Shown piece by piece: positions 17,448 to 26,378 of a DNA stretch of 44,677 nucleotides. A program made the position numbers and the translations under genes. The stretch lies in the NCBI GenBank assembly GCA_900199595.1, contig FZRB01000022.1, positions 20,851-65,527 of the forward strand, read 5' to 3'. The notes beneath the pieces are model-generated. The model searched no databases, was not told where the DNA came from, and was given only the letters and a program-made list of their open reading frames with translations. How positions within the stretch are numbered: position 1 is the first letter of the stretch; the number at the start of each line of letters is the position of its first letter. This DNA is from Lachnospiraceae bacterium (lineage in GTDB: Bacteria > Bacillota > Clostridia > Lachnospirales > Lachnospiraceae).

Positions 17448-17502
17448 ATTATTGTCCTCCTTTTTCTCTACTAACCTTTCGGTTTTTTTATTTGTTGGAC
17501 TC

Positions 17503-17508
17503 ATTATA
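17503..17508 (-). promoter_or_regulatory. Putative -10 box of the VWA gene
   Basis: TATAAT on the minus strand about 56 nt before the chosen VWA start; no clear -35. Its position rules against the upstream ATG at 17504. Confidence 0.45.
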
Positions 17509-17561
17509 CCTAAAGAATTTTTAAAACAGGTCTCTCGGAAAGCGACCCTTATTTAATCTAT

Positions 17562-18188
17562 CTACTTACCATCGGGAAAGCTTGTAAATACTCCGCTTTC
17601 AACCTCCGGATAGCCGTACTTTTCTTTTCCATCTGCAAATGCCTTCATCATGAAAACCATATTTCTCGCAAGATTTCTCATGGTCTGAAGACCTTCCAGA
17701 TCCTTCTTCACGTCCTCAGCCGTATGACCATGGACCTGATTCCAGTAAGTACTCGGCGCAAGGGGCATGCCACTAATTAAAAAGTATTTATTCAGCACAT
17801 CAAAGGATGCAGTGTTGCCTGCACGTCTGCAGCTTACAACCGAAGCCCCTACCTTCATGTGCTTTGAAAATGAAGTGCTGTAGAAGAGCCTGTCAGCTAA
17901 TGCAAGCAAAGTTCCATTTGGCGAACCGTAATAAACCGGACTTCCCAGAACCACGCCGTCTGCTTCCTCGAACTTCTTTGCAACCTCATTAACTATATCG
18001 TCTATAACGCATTTTCCGGTGGTACCACAAGTTCCACAGGAGATACATCCGCGGATATCCATATTACCTACATGAATGATTTCGGTCTCCACCCCTTCGG
18101 CTTCAAAAACCTTAATCATCTCTTCAAATGCGGTGGCTGTACAACCATTTGCACGCGGGCTGCCATTGATCAATAATACCTTCGACAT
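17562..18188 (-). CDS. Flavodoxin-fold NAD(P)H-dependent reductase (iron-sulfur-flavoprotein-like)
   Basis: 208 residues. FMN phosphate loop SPRANGCT (9-16), a C-x2-C-x2-C-x5-C-type cysteine cluster (CISCGTCGTTGKC, about residues 48-60) as in iron-sulfur flavoproteins and related NAD(P)H oxidoreductases, and GSPVYYGSPNG for the flavin ring. Cytoplasmic redox enzyme; electron acceptor unknown. SD AAGGAGGAG. It follows the macro-domain gene by 22 nt, so both are probably on one mRNA. A possible redox/NAD link between the two is inference. Confidence 0.85.
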   Translation of the reverse strand: MSKVLLINGSPRANGCTATAFEEMIKVFEAEGVETEIIHVGNMDIRGCISCGTCGTTGKCVIDDIVNEVAKKFEEADGVVLGSPVYYGSPNGTLLALADRLFYSTSFSKHMKVGASVVSCRRAGNTASFDVLNKYFLISGMPLAPSTYWNQVHGHTAEDVKKDLEGLQTMRNLARNMVFMMKAFADGKEKYGYPEVESGVFTSFPDGK

Positions 18189-18210
18189 AATAACTCCTCC
18201 TTCTTAAGTA

Positions 18211-19434
18211 TTACGAAATGATACATGGGAGGCCATGCTCCTCCAGCTGGATATCCAGCTCTATCATGTCATATATCTCATTTTCTATAAAATACGAAAA
18301 AATGATATCAGTCATATCACAGGGCGACAGCGCATAACCGGCTCTGGCAAGAAGGTCCCTGGACTCGTCCAGATTCAGCCTTGCACCGACACAAAGACAA
18401 AGCGCCGTCAGCTTCTGCGGATGATAATTCACGTTATTCTTTATCTTTGAAAATGTCTTCTTATCCACTATGGCTCTCTTGTAGACATCAGCATTCTCCA
18501 TTTTTTTGTCCTGTATCAGATAAAGCAGGTACTGGGAAAATGTATCCGACAGATGCTTCATCCTTTCTTCCAGTTTGCTCGCATGCTCTGCTTCGAAATC
18601 GACACACTCATCGACCGCATCTTCCTTTACAGGTTCTTTATAAAAGCTGACTGAATCTTCCAGACACTCTGCTTCTTCTTCCGACCACTTAGCACCGGAG
18701 AAAGCCATAGATGCCATCCCGGCTGTATAGTCCTTTTTATTAGGAGTTGAAGACTTCAGATTCTTACCAAAGAATCCACCCAGTCTGCGCCTTTTATCTC
18801 TCGAACTGGCTCCATCTATGCCGGAGTTCATCTCATAAGACACCGAGAGCTCGCTTGCACCGAAGTACTCTTCTCTCTGCTTTTCCTCCACATAGTTCTT
18901 ATCTATGTACTGCTGGAGGTCAGGATATATCTTTCCACCCAGGGCTGTGGTCTTCTCATCAAAGACAACCAGATAGATCTCCATGTCATTCTTCAGAAGA
19001 AAAGCATTTATCTCATCTACCGCTATTCGCATTCCCTCTTCTTTAGGATATCCGAAGCTTCCTGTGGATATCAGTGGAAATGCAATGGATGTGATGGAAT
19101 GCTCCAGCGCCAGATTAAGACTTTTCTGATAACAGGAACGAAGCTTCTCCTCTTCACCCTGATCACCGTTTTTATACAGTGGACTCACCGCATGAATGAT
19201 ATACTCAGCCTTTAGATTAAAGCCCGGAGTAATAAAAACCTCGCCCTCCGGAACCTCACCTATATGCTCTTTTCTATAAGCCAGAAGTTCACTGTAACCG
19301 GCCGCATTATAAATAGCACTGTCGCAGCCTGTATCCACGGCAACGTGCTCATTTGCGGTATTTACAATCGCCTGAGTATTCATTTTTGTAATGTCGTTAC
19401 GAACTATTTTAAAAGACATCCTTCTCATCCCCAT
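18211..19434 (-). CDS. Macro domain protein with C-terminal helical domain
   Basis: 407 residues. N-terminal macro domain (about 6-175): IVNTANEHV, a modified glycine loop VDTGCDSAIYNAAG, FPLISTGSFGYP. It likely binds or removes ADP-ribose. The glycine triplet typical of MacroD-type hydrolases is replaced, as in a Clostridia subfamily I recall with a GxGTDSA loop. A low-complexity link (about 185-270) leads to a helical domain (about 275-407) with KRAIVDKKTFSKI and ARAGYALSPCD, a recurrent tail in Firmicutes macro proteins, resembling a helix-turn-helix core. Start may also be the Met at 19419. Followed by a flavoprotein in the same operon. Function unknown beyond ADP-ribose recognition. Confidence 0.85.
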   Translation of the reverse strand: MGMRRMSFKIVRNDITKMNTQAIVNTANEHVAVDTGCDSAIYNAAGYSELLAYRKEHIGEVPEGEVFITPGFNLKAEYIIHAVSPLYKNGDQGEEEKLRSCYQKSLNLALEHSITSIAFPLISTGSFGYPKEEGMRIAVDEINAFLLKNDMEIYLVVFDEKTTALGGKIYPDLQQYIDKNYVEEKQREEYFGASELSVSYEMNSGIDGASSRDKRRRLGGFFGKNLKSSTPNKKDYTAGMASMAFSGAKWSEEEAECLEDSVSFYKEPVKEDAVDECVDFEAEHASKLEERMKHLSDTFSQYLLYLIQDKKMENADVYKRAIVDKKTFSKIKNNVNYHPQKLTALCLCVGARLNLDESRDLLARAGYALSPCDMTDIIFSYFIENEIYDMIELDIQLEEHGLPCIIS

Positions 19435-19536
19435 CTTTTATCCCATTTTTTTGACATTTATAATCATTATTGCTATATTATAAATACAAAAAAGGTGTTG
19501 CCGACTATTCGTTAACCCTTTACTTTAGAAGCAAAC

Positions 19537-19575
19537 AACAACCGCTGCTATTTGGACGTAGGGCGGTTGTTTTTG
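19537..19575 (-). terminator. Terminator after sfsA
   Basis: AACAACCGC (19537-19545) and GCGGTTGTT (19563-19571) pair perfectly around a 17-nt loop just after the sfsA stop codon. The T-tract is better on the plus strand, but the only gene ending here is sfsA on the minus strand, where it continues GTTGTTTGC. Confidence 0.6.
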
Positions 19576-19582
19576 CGTCTGT

Positions 19583-20263
19583 CTAAATTATTTCCAAACT
19601 GTCCGGTTCTACATGACAGCTGAGGAACAATATCTCCACCCCGGCATTTTTTGCTTCATCCATTGCGACTCCAAACTCTGGATGTGTATCTATATTGGCA
19701 CGAACCTCCATCACTCCATCCATCTGTATCACAAATGCTAGAATCGCATTGTAGCCTTCCTTCTTAGCTTTTATCAGTTCTCTTATATGCTTTACTCCCC
19801 GCTCTGTGGGAGCATCAGGAAAATAACCTATTCCATCAAATTCCAAAGTGCAGCCCTTGACTTCCATCAGATATTTATCTACTACATCAGGAGCACTATC
19901 AAAACCGGTTTCAGCTTTCTCCATATAAAAGTCTATTCGTGAATCTCCATAAGTGTATTCAGGAATAACTCTTGTATAATCCCTTTTTAAAAGCCATTCC
20001 TTTACCACCTTATTAGGAGCCTGACTGTCTATATTAAAAAGAACTCCGTTTGATTTTCTTACAGCAACCAGATCATATCTTGTCTTCCTGTTTGGAGAGT
20101 CCGGAGCCGTCAGCCATACTTCGCTTCCGGGAATCAGCAGTTCCATGCATCTTCCCGTATTCTTTACATGGACGATTTCTCTTACTCCATCTATCTCGAC
20201 TTCAGCTATAAAACGGTTAGGTCTCTTAAGAAAAGTTGCTTTTGTTATATTCTCATATTTCAT
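19583..20263 (-). CDS. sfsA: SfsA family DNA-binding/nuclease protein
   Basis: 226 residues, the normal SfsA length. Recognised from the N-terminal OB-like part (FLKRPNRFIAEV, VHVKNTGRCMELL, GSEVWL) and the C-terminal PD-(D/E)xK-like core (SRIDFY, LMEVKGCTL, TERGVKHI). The E. coli protein was named for sugar fermentation stimulation and binds DNA. Stands between a CPBP gene and the macro-domain operon, single gene with its own terminator. Confidence 0.93.
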   Translation of the reverse strand: MKYENITKATFLKRPNRFIAEVEIDGVREIVHVKNTGRCMELLIPGSEVWLTAPDSPNRKTRYDLVAVRKSNGVLFNIDSQAPNKVVKEWLLKRDYTRVIPEYTYGDSRIDFYMEKAETGFDSAPDVVDKYLMEVKGCTLEFDGIGYFPDAPTERGVKHIRELIKAKKEGYNAILAFVIQMDGVMEVRANIDTHPEFGVAMDEAKNAGVEILFLSCHVEPDSLEII

Positions 20264-20294
20264 CAGCTTATTATTTCCTCAAGTTTACTATAGC

Positions 20295-21167
20295 TTACTG
20301 TCCGCTCCATTTTTCTTCCCATACTTCCATAATCTCAGGGAAGTATTTCTTGCGGACAAGCATAAGACCGATTACAGCTGCAACAACTGATGCTGCAACA
20401 GTGATCCAGTCGCCAACACCCATGGCCTGCATGGTTCCTCCTGAAGAAGCCAGATCCGAACGAATCATCTCCAGAAAATCAAGTGAAAAATGAGCAATTA
20501 TAGTCGGAAGAATACTACCAGTTCTAAGATAAACCGCACCAAAAAGCATACCGATTCCGATTGCATATACAGTCTGTATCAAAACTGATGACAGCTGTCC
20601 TCCCACCAATATATTGGATAAATGAGCCAGTCCGAAAACTATCGATGACAACCAGAATATAACCATAATCTTTTTTTCGTCTTTTATGGTACGCATATAA
20701 TTGGCAACACCCAGTCCACGAAAAGTGATTTCTTCACCAACACCTGGAGCAAGCGCATTGAGGAAAGCAATAAAAACACTTCCTGTTCCCAATGTTACTA
20801 TACTTACAACACTTCCTACCCAATGGATAAGAAGAACCGGAAGCATTACAATAAATGCCCATTTCATACCTTTAATCTTAAGAGCACCCTTAAATTCAGG
20901 TTTAAAAATCAACCAGAAAATTCCGAGTGCTACTATTGAACCTAAAGCAGAGAATGGTCCTGATGCCTGAGTCATTTTCATGCCGGGAAGCACTTCTACC
21001 TCTGTTCCGAAACCAGGAACAACCTTAGCAAGAGCTCCATCCAGGCCACTAAAAAAACTAATTATAACCGAAACAAATATCATCAACAGAAAATAAGCCA
21101 TAAACGTATGATTCAGTACAGTATGATCCTTCTTTTTCTGATGAACCGGTGTAGTTTTGTCTTCCAT
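20295..21167 (-). CDS. CPBP family intramembrane metalloprotease
   Basis: 290 residues, about eight membrane segments. CPBP motifs: GEEITFRG (EExxxR), FGLAHLSN (FxxxH) and the C-terminal IIAHFSLD. The N-terminus is cytoplasmic and basic. ATG 21167 is chosen for its AAGGAG SD; the longer frame from 21236 has none. Second CPBP protein in the window and not closely similar to the first. Substrate unknown. Confidence 0.85.
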   Translation of the reverse strand: MEDKTTPVHQKKKDHTVLNHTFMAYFLLMIFVSVIISFFSGLDGALAKVVPGFGTEVEVLPGMKMTQASGPFSALGSIVALGIFWLIFKPEFKGALKIKGMKWAFIVMLPVLLIHWVGSVVSIVTLGTGSVFIAFLNALAPGVGEEITFRGLGVANYMRTIKDEKKIMVIFWLSSIVFGLAHLSNILVGGQLSSVLIQTVYAIGIGMLFGAVYLRTGSILPTIIAHFSLDFLEMIRSDLASSGGTMQAMGVGDWITVAASVVAAVIGLMLVRKKYFPEIMEVWEEKWSGQ

Positions 21168-21220
21168 TTTTCTTCTCCTTTTTCTTTTAAAAAATATATG
21201 ATATGGGTGTAAAAAGTACA

Positions 21221-21249
21221 TTTTGACTTTTGACACTTATGTCATATGA
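21221..21249. repeat. TGACA-type intergenic repeat, copy 1
   Basis: TTTTGACTTT followed by TGACACTTATGTCATATGA, between the metallophosphoesterase and CPBP genes. Nearly the same 29-30 nt occurs on the opposite strand at 36890-36919. The core TGACA-N4-TGTCA is an inverted repeat, consistent with a protein-binding site or a small dispersed repeat. Confidence 0.65.
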
Positions 21250-22023
21250 CTATCTTGAATAAACGCCTGTCATAACCTCTGTCTTATAGGCTTCTTTATT
21301 TGGCAGATCATAATCATCTGCGACCTTTGCAGCAAGTTCGTTATCATAAGGTATACTTAGAATACTCATATTAATCGGAGTCAGTTCTTCAGCTCCCAGA
21401 TTTCCTTCGATCAAAAGAGCATGGCATCGTGGCACTCCAAGGGAATTACCAACACTTCCCGTATTTATAGCATAGCCCATATTGTGTGCACGGATATATG
21501 GCATGTGACAATCTGCCGATATAAAACCGCCATGAAGTTTCCCTTTTGTATCTGTAAATCCGGGATTAAGCTCATCCATTGAAAGATATGGATGAAAGTT
21601 AATATCAATAGGCCGGCCATGAACTAATCTGAAGCTTATACCGCTGATCATCACCTCATCTTCCATGGGTAGAGATTTCAGCCATTCAAGTCGCTCCTGC
21701 CCCAGCTGTTCAACATAAAATGAAAGAGTTCCGAGCCATTCAAGATATTCCTCACTTACTTGTTCTGCATTTATAGCATTTTTATCATTGTATGAAGATG
21801 CATAAATGTAACTCTGAACAATTCCGTCATCCCAGTTACCTGCTATAAAATGATTGCAATTTTTCCGAACCCAATCAAGTGTTTTGTCATTTTCCGGTCC
21901 TTTGCCTACAGCATCACCCAAAAACCACACGTCGTCCGGTTTAATCTTTTCCATCTCTTTTTCAAGCGCACGTGTTGCTGGCATATTACCATGCAAATCC
22001 GCTAAAAACAAAATCTTAGACAT
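21250..22023 (-). CDS. Calcineurin-like metallophosphoesterase (YfcE/MJ0936-type)
   Basis: 257 residues. Motifs DLHGN (D8, H10), GDAVGKGP, GNWDD (replacing the usual GNHD/E), then RLVHGRP and NTGSVG. Typical of small cytoplasmic phosphodiesterases. Overlaps the upstream oxidoreductase gene by 8 nt, SD AAGGA inside that gene. Substrate unknown. Confidence 0.87.
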   Translation of the reverse strand: MSKILFLADLHGNMPATRALEKEMEKIKPDDVWFLGDAVGKGPENDKTLDWVRKNCNHFIAGNWDDGIVQSYIYASSYNDKNAINAEQVSEEYLEWLGTLSFYVEQLGQERLEWLKSLPMEDEVMISGISFRLVHGRPIDINFHPYLSMDELNPGFTDTKGKLHGGFISADCHMPYIRAHNMGYAINTGSVGNSLGVPRCHALLIEGNLGAEELTPINMSILSIPYDNELAAKVADDYDLPNKEAYKTEVMTGVYSR

Positions 22024-22570
22024 TACTAATTTCCTTTATCTTATCCTCTATTATCTTATCTGCATCTGCCCCGGCTAAGTCCAGTCCCACAGCTTTTATT
22101 AATTCGACTTCATTTATTCCATAATAATTCTCGGCCAAAGCTTTTATATACCCAAAACCATACTCATCAGGAGCAAAATTTCCTCCCGCTGTAGTCACAT
22201 AGGTCAGTTTATCAGCCCGACATAACCCTTTAGGGATTCCTTCATCCGTATAGATAAATGTTACTCCCAATACATTTATCAGCTCTATATATTGCTTTAA
22301 AGCTGCCGGAAAAGAAAAGTCCCAGTATGGAGCTGCTATAAGAATCCTGTCAGCTTCTGAAAACTGTTTTGCAAGATCAAACATAGGATCATCATATTTT
22401 CCTGCATAGATCAGTGAATCTCTTTTCTTCAAAAAGCCTTCATCAACTATTGGAAATTTAAGTTCCCACAACTTCAGCTCTGTTACCGGCTCACCTAATA
22501 TTTCTATCACAGAATCAGCCAGCCGCATTGTTCTTGAATCAGATCTGACACATCCATTAATAAACAGCAT
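22016..22570 (-). CDS. Flavodoxin-like NAD(P)H oxidoreductase
   Basis: 184 residues with the flavodoxin-like fold of the azoreductase/NQO family: INGCVRSDSRT phosphate loop, AAPYWDFSFPAALKQYIE ring-binding segment, and VTTAGGNFAPDEYG. Reduces quinones, azo or similar compounds with NAD(P)H. SD GAGGAGAAG. Overlaps the phosphoesterase gene by 8 nt. Confidence 0.85.
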   Translation of the reverse strand: MLFINGCVRSDSRTMRLADSVIEILGEPVTELKLWELKFPIVDEGFLKKRDSLIYAGKYDDPMFDLAKQFSEADRILIAAPYWDFSFPAALKQYIELINVLGVTFIYTDEGIPKGLCRADKLTYVTTAGGNFAPDEYGFGYIKALAENYYGINEVELIKAVGLDLAGADADKIIEDKIKEISNV

Positions 22571-22583
22571 ATATCTTCTCCTC

Positions 22584-23222
22584 CTATACCTTGAAATTAA
22601 TCTTCTGATAAAAAACTCTAATTATCAGAGCCATGATCCAGTTTATTATAACAACCCCTGCAAAGATACCGAGCCCTACCGGAAAGCCCCAATTAAGAAA
22701 ACCGTACCAGTCATTTGTATCAGGCCACACACCCCTGCCATTTATCAAAATATTTATTAGATATCCAAATCCATATATAACGGATGGAATTGCTGCGATA
22801 AATGTATATCTGAGCGATATTTTTTCTTCGCGACTCTCTTTTTCAAAGACAACAAACTCCACCATAGCTAGTAGAGGAACTATAAGGTGAAAAAACAGAT
22901 TACCGCCTTTATACATATTTAACTCTCTATACATAGGCTGAAGGAAAAATGCGATGATTGCAAATGTAAGCCCTACCGATGTTGCAGCCATATATTTCAG
23001 GTATCTGGAGACTACATTTTTACCCATACATTTTCTTATAAGGTCTATAAAGATAATAATGCCGCAAAATTCATTTGATAATACAGTAAAGTATTTTAAA
23101 TTATATAAACCTGATGAAGTAAGACCTGTTTCATCCGCCGCCCCATTAAACATTATAATTGTACCGATGATAACCAACACTACAATCAAGGATTCAATAA
23201 TTATCGCAATTTTCTTCTTCAT
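22584..23222 (-). CDS. Pr6Pr family six-helix membrane protein
   Basis: 212 residues, about six transmembrane helices, matching Pr6Pr: LKYFTVLSNEFCGII, FHLIVPLLAMVEFVVFEKE, and a late GFLNWGFPVGLG-like segment. Role unknown. The start is ambiguous: ATG 23228 overlaps the upstream TGA as ATGA, but GGAG spacing favours ATG 23222. Either way it is coupled to the preceding membrane protein gene. Confidence 0.78.
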   Translation of the reverse strand: MKKKIAIIIESLIVVLVIIGTIIMFNGAADETGLTSSGLYNLKYFTVLSNEFCGIIIFIDLIRKCMGKNVVSRYLKYMAATSVGLTFAIIAFFLQPMYRELNMYKGGNLFFHLIVPLLAMVEFVVFEKESREEKISLRYTFIAAIPSVIYGFGYLINILINGRGVWPDTNDWYGFLNWGFPVGLGIFAGVVIINWIMALIIRVFYQKINFKV

Positions 23223-23224
23223 AA

Positions 23225-24085
23225 TCATTTCTCCAGAAATGTCCTTAAATAGGCAGCATCGGAATCCGATAACAGAGCATAATCTCCGTAGTCTTCCACT
23301 ACCAGACCATCCGCTGTTTCCATGCAACTAAAGGATATATAGTACATGGCATCTTCCGAATAGAAATACAGATAGAATCTATCTTTGATCTCACTTTCCT
23401 TAGGACCATAAGGCCTGCCTTCAGCCTCTACATAATCCCTGATGGCTCTGACCTTGTCTGAATCAACGGTATACACAGTCGTATTCTCTTCATTAAAATC
23501 CTCTGAGACATCACAGATATATGCCGCCTCATTCCTATAATAATCAATTATATCATCTACTTCATCCACGGCTATATATGGATCATCTACAAGTCCCAGT
23601 ATGAATATATCCGAGTCACGGTTATTTTCAACCTTTTCTATTAAGTAATGCTTACCATTATCAAATACGATGGCACCTTCCTTCGTGGTTTTGAAGTGTT
23701 CATCTCCTTTATATGAATTAAAATCATTTCTTTTATAATGAATCCCCTCAAAATGCTTTCCCTTATAATCAAAGCCGTTATCCAGATCTTCGTATTCTTT
23801 TAAATGAATAACTGAATCCTTCGGAAGGGAAGAAACCTCATGACGGTAATCCAGTTTGCTTTTTATGGACATTCCCGCAACTATGGCAAGAGGACCTATA
23901 CCCTGAAGTACGCCCCAAATAGTAAATAATAGAGCAAAAACCTTTAGTACAACAGGAACATTCTCTTCTTTTTTCTTTCTTACTCCCCAGATGATATCCA
24001 GTATCACGCCTAGAAGTAATATTGCCAGTCCGATCACTACCACTATGATAAAACCGGTAGCAATCACCATTGCCATAAATGCCAT
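23225..24085 (-). CDS. Membrane-anchored protein of unknown function
   Basis: 286 residues. Two N-terminal membrane helices (about 5-30 and 43-65), then an acidic, Tyr/Asp-rich soluble domain without motifs I recognise. SD AAGGGGA. Lies between a DUF5104 lipoprotein and the Pr6Pr gene on the same strand; the three may be an envelope-related operon. Family not recognised. Confidence 0.7.
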   Translation of the reverse strand: MAFMAMVIATGFIIVVVIGLAILLLGVILDIIWGVRKKKEENVPVVLKVFALLFTIWGVLQGIGPLAIVAGMSIKSKLDYRHEVSSLPKDSVIHLKEYEDLDNGFDYKGKHFEGIHYKRNDFNSYKGDEHFKTTKEGAIVFDNGKHYLIEKVENNRDSDIFILGLVDDPYIAVDEVDDIIDYYRNEAAYICDVSEDFNEENTTVYTVDSDKVRAIRDYVEAEGRPYGPKESEIKDRFYLYFYSEDAMYYISFSCMETADGLVVEDYGDYALLSDSDAAYLRTFLEK

Positions 24086-24108
24086 ATCAATCCCCTTTTT
24101 CTATCTAA

Positions 24109-24615
24109 TCATTCTATGTAGTCTCCGACTGTGTAATACATGTGCTTTGTAAGCTGTACCGTAAAAAGGTTTATCCCCTGTCTGTCAGGTTTTTTAGTAT
24201 CGATTCTGGTTTGATAATAACCAAATTGTTCATATACTGCACCGGTATCTGTTTTTACATTATTATAATTTATTGAGAGATGGGAATCATATATATTCCC
24301 ATCCTTATCTACGTCCATTCCCTCTCCCGGAAATGATATACTGTCATAGCTTACAACCTTACCGTCTATCTTTTCAAAGAATCTCTTCCACTCATGCTCC
24401 AGATCATGAGTATCCTTTACATCATCAGAAAAAAAAGCCACAAGACTGGGAATATCTTCATTCTTTATATATTCAAAGATTTCTTCTGCTTCCTTCTTCG
24501 CAAGCTTCTTGGGATGCCACCTTTCCATATCAGCCGTAGATGTAGAACCGCATCCACATACCCCCCCTGCAATCATGCAGAGTACCATTATCATTACTAT
24601 AAGTTTATTTCTCAT
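24109..24615 (-). CDS. DUF5104 family lipoprotein
   Basis: 168 residues. Signal peptide with lipobox GGVCGC (Cys23 or 25). The exported part, with EIFEYIKNEDI, FFSDDVKD and a WKRFFEKIDGKVVSYDS core, matches DUF5104, an NTF2-like domain in Firmicutes lipoproteins. ATG 24615 preferred over TTG 24639. Function unknown. Confidence 0.82.
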   Translation of the reverse strand: MRNKLIVMIMVLCMIAGGVCGCGSTSTADMERWHPKKLAKKEAEEIFEYIKNEDIPSLVAFFSDDVKDTHDLEHEWKRFFEKIDGKVVSYDSISFPGEGMDVDKDGNIYDSHLSINYNNVKTDTGAVYEQFGYYQTRIDTKKPDRQGINLFTVQLTKHMYYTVGDYIE

Positions 24616-24686
24616 TTTTCTTTCACATAATCCTCTCAAACCACACTTATTTTATTATACAGTTGAAGATATATCATTACAATAAA

Positions 24687-24734
24687 AAGATGACAGTTTG
24701 AACCTGATTCAAACTGTCACAAACTGTCATCTTG
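24687..24734 (-). terminator. Terminator/duplicated inverted repeat after the ABC exporter operon
   Basis: AAGATGACAGTTTG (24687-24700) pairs perfectly with CAAACTGTCATCTT (24720-24733); on the minus strand a T-rich stretch follows, giving a terminator 6-53 nt after the exporter operon. A third copy of the arm (24709-24719) also pairs perfectly with 24691-24701, so two exclusive hairpins are possible. About 35 nt are almost identical to 27541-27575 at the other end of the operon. Confidence 0.75.
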
Positions 24735-24739
24735 GGGAA

Positions 24740-25558
24740 TTATGAACCTGTAAAATCATATTTTCTTACACCCAGCATCCAGAATTTATAGCTGAGGTAA
24801 AAGAAAAATGCGCCGATAACCGGGGAAAGCCATGAAAGCAATGGCACGCTGTCCGGCGTTACGAATACCAGACTCGGATAATATGCCACAAAAGCTATCG
24901 GAATGATAAATGTAAAAATAAATTTAAATACTCCGTTGAAAATACTTGCTGGATATTTTGCAAAATCCTTAAACCTGAACATTATTACCATTACATAACC
25001 TGAATTAATGATCCAGAAGCAGGTTGCCGCCGCTGCATTCATGATTGCTATCATAAATAACGAAGCGGTTATCAGAAACAGCACTGCCTGGGCGATGGTA
25101 ACTACAGTTACAGGTATCCCTATGTGATACCATGCGTATACAAAGGTCACCAAACCAAATATAAACTGACCTATGCCCTTTACATCAAAAACTTCAGATA
25201 TGAAATAAAAGAATACATTTATCGGTCTGAAACAATACTTTATGAAATCTCCTGAACGGACCATAAATCTTAAATTCCAGTTATTGTCAAAGAAACACTG
25301 TACAGGCGTAAGTGCTATAAGAGAAAAACCGTACAGAAACAGCATGTGATAATAATCCCATCCATTTATACTTGGAAAGTTATGAAAAAGAATCATGAAC
25401 GTCACAAAACCTGACAGATTAGTCATAATCATTCCGAAGGTCGATATGATAAAGTCTGCACGATAACTCATCTTGCTCTTCAGATCCTGAATCAGTATCT
25501 TCCTGTATATCGATGTATAGAATAAGAAGCCACGCTTCTTTTTTATATTTTTTTCCAT
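24740..25558 (-). CDS. ABC-2 type exporter permease (ABC2_membrane_6 type)
   Basis: 272 residues, six predicted transmembrane helices. Resembles the DUF990/ABC2_membrane_6 permeases that work in pairs with one ATPase (for example viologen-type exporters). Third gene of the operon; starts 7 nt after the second permease gene. Transported substrate unknown. Confidence 0.82.
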   Translation of the reverse strand: MEKNIKKKRGFLFYTSIYRKILIQDLKSKMSYRADFIISTFGMIMTNLSGFVTFMILFHNFPSINGWDYYHMLFLYGFSLIALTPVQCFFDNNWNLRFMVRSGDFIKYCFRPINVFFYFISEVFDVKGIGQFIFGLVTFVYAWYHIGIPVTVVTIAQAVLFLITASLFMIAIMNAAAATCFWIINSGYVMVIMFRFKDFAKYPASIFNGVFKFIFTFIIPIAFVAYYPSLVFVTPDSVPLLSWLSPVIGAFFFYLSYKFWMLGVRKYDFTGS

Positions 25559-25565
25559 GACAGTT

Positions 25566-26378
25566 CTAACCTCCGTTTACTGTGATACGTTTAACTGCAT
25601 GATTCCAGAACAGATTTCCGGCGATAGTCAGAACCACACACCAGATAAGCTGGATTCCAAGCAGCTGAAGGAGTCCCTCCGCACTGTCCGAACCATTTTT
25701 CTTTAATAATATTGTAAGCGGTATATCATACACTGCACGAAACGGCATATATTCTACTGCTCTCCTAAAGCCTTCCGGGAAAAATGCGAGTGGTATGGTT
25801 GCACCTGAAAGAAGAAGAACTATAGTTTCCTTCACGATATTAATTCCCCAGGTCGACTCAGTATAAAGACATATAGGAGCCACAAGCATCTCTATATTGA
25901 AGTTTATTATCAGCGCAAGTATCAGTGAAATAACAAACATAAAGAGATTCCAGCCCACAGGCACCGCTCCTTTTGTGATAATCATTACTATGAGAAATGT
26001 AGGCAAAAATGTAAGTGCAAATGACATCACATGCGAACCTGAATAACTCCAGAAAGTATATTTTCTATACCTCATAGGCTTTAGCAGATGCATTATGATT
26101 TCTCCCGACTGAATCGCGCGGCTCATATCCCATACTATAAACATTTCCAGAAAATTAAATATAGCCGTGGCAAGGATCAGATAAATCATTGTGTCATAAA
26201 AAGTCATTCCATTTACTGTATCCGTCCCGCAGGAATCATATATTGCCTTCCATAGAAAATACACCAAAGCAAGATATATCAGATTTCCAAAAAGCGTTAC
26301 CGCAGTTCCCAGCCTGAACTGGAGCGATTCCATTACACCGGCTCTTGTAAGTGCCGTAAGTTTTCTGGCATTTTTCAT
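25566..26378 (-). CDS. ABC-2 type exporter permease (first of pair)
   Basis: 270 residues, six predicted membrane helices, same family as the neighbouring permease (RAIQSGEIIMHLLKPM is a typical cytoplasmic loop). Its ATG overlaps the end of the ATPase gene (ATGA). Confidence 0.82.
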   Translation of the reverse strand: MKNARKLTALTRAGVMESLQFRLGTAVTLFGNLIYLALVYFLWKAIYDSCGTDTVNGMTFYDTMIYLILATAIFNFLEMFIVWDMSRAIQSGEIIMHLLKPMRYRKYTFWSYSGSHVMSFALTFLPTFLIVMIITKGAVPVGWNLFMFVISLILALIINFNIEMLVAPICLYTESTWGINIVKETIVLLLSGATIPLAFFPEGFRRAVEYMPFRAVYDIPLTILLKKNGSDSAEGLLQLLGIQLIWCVVLTIAGNLFWNHAVKRITVNGG

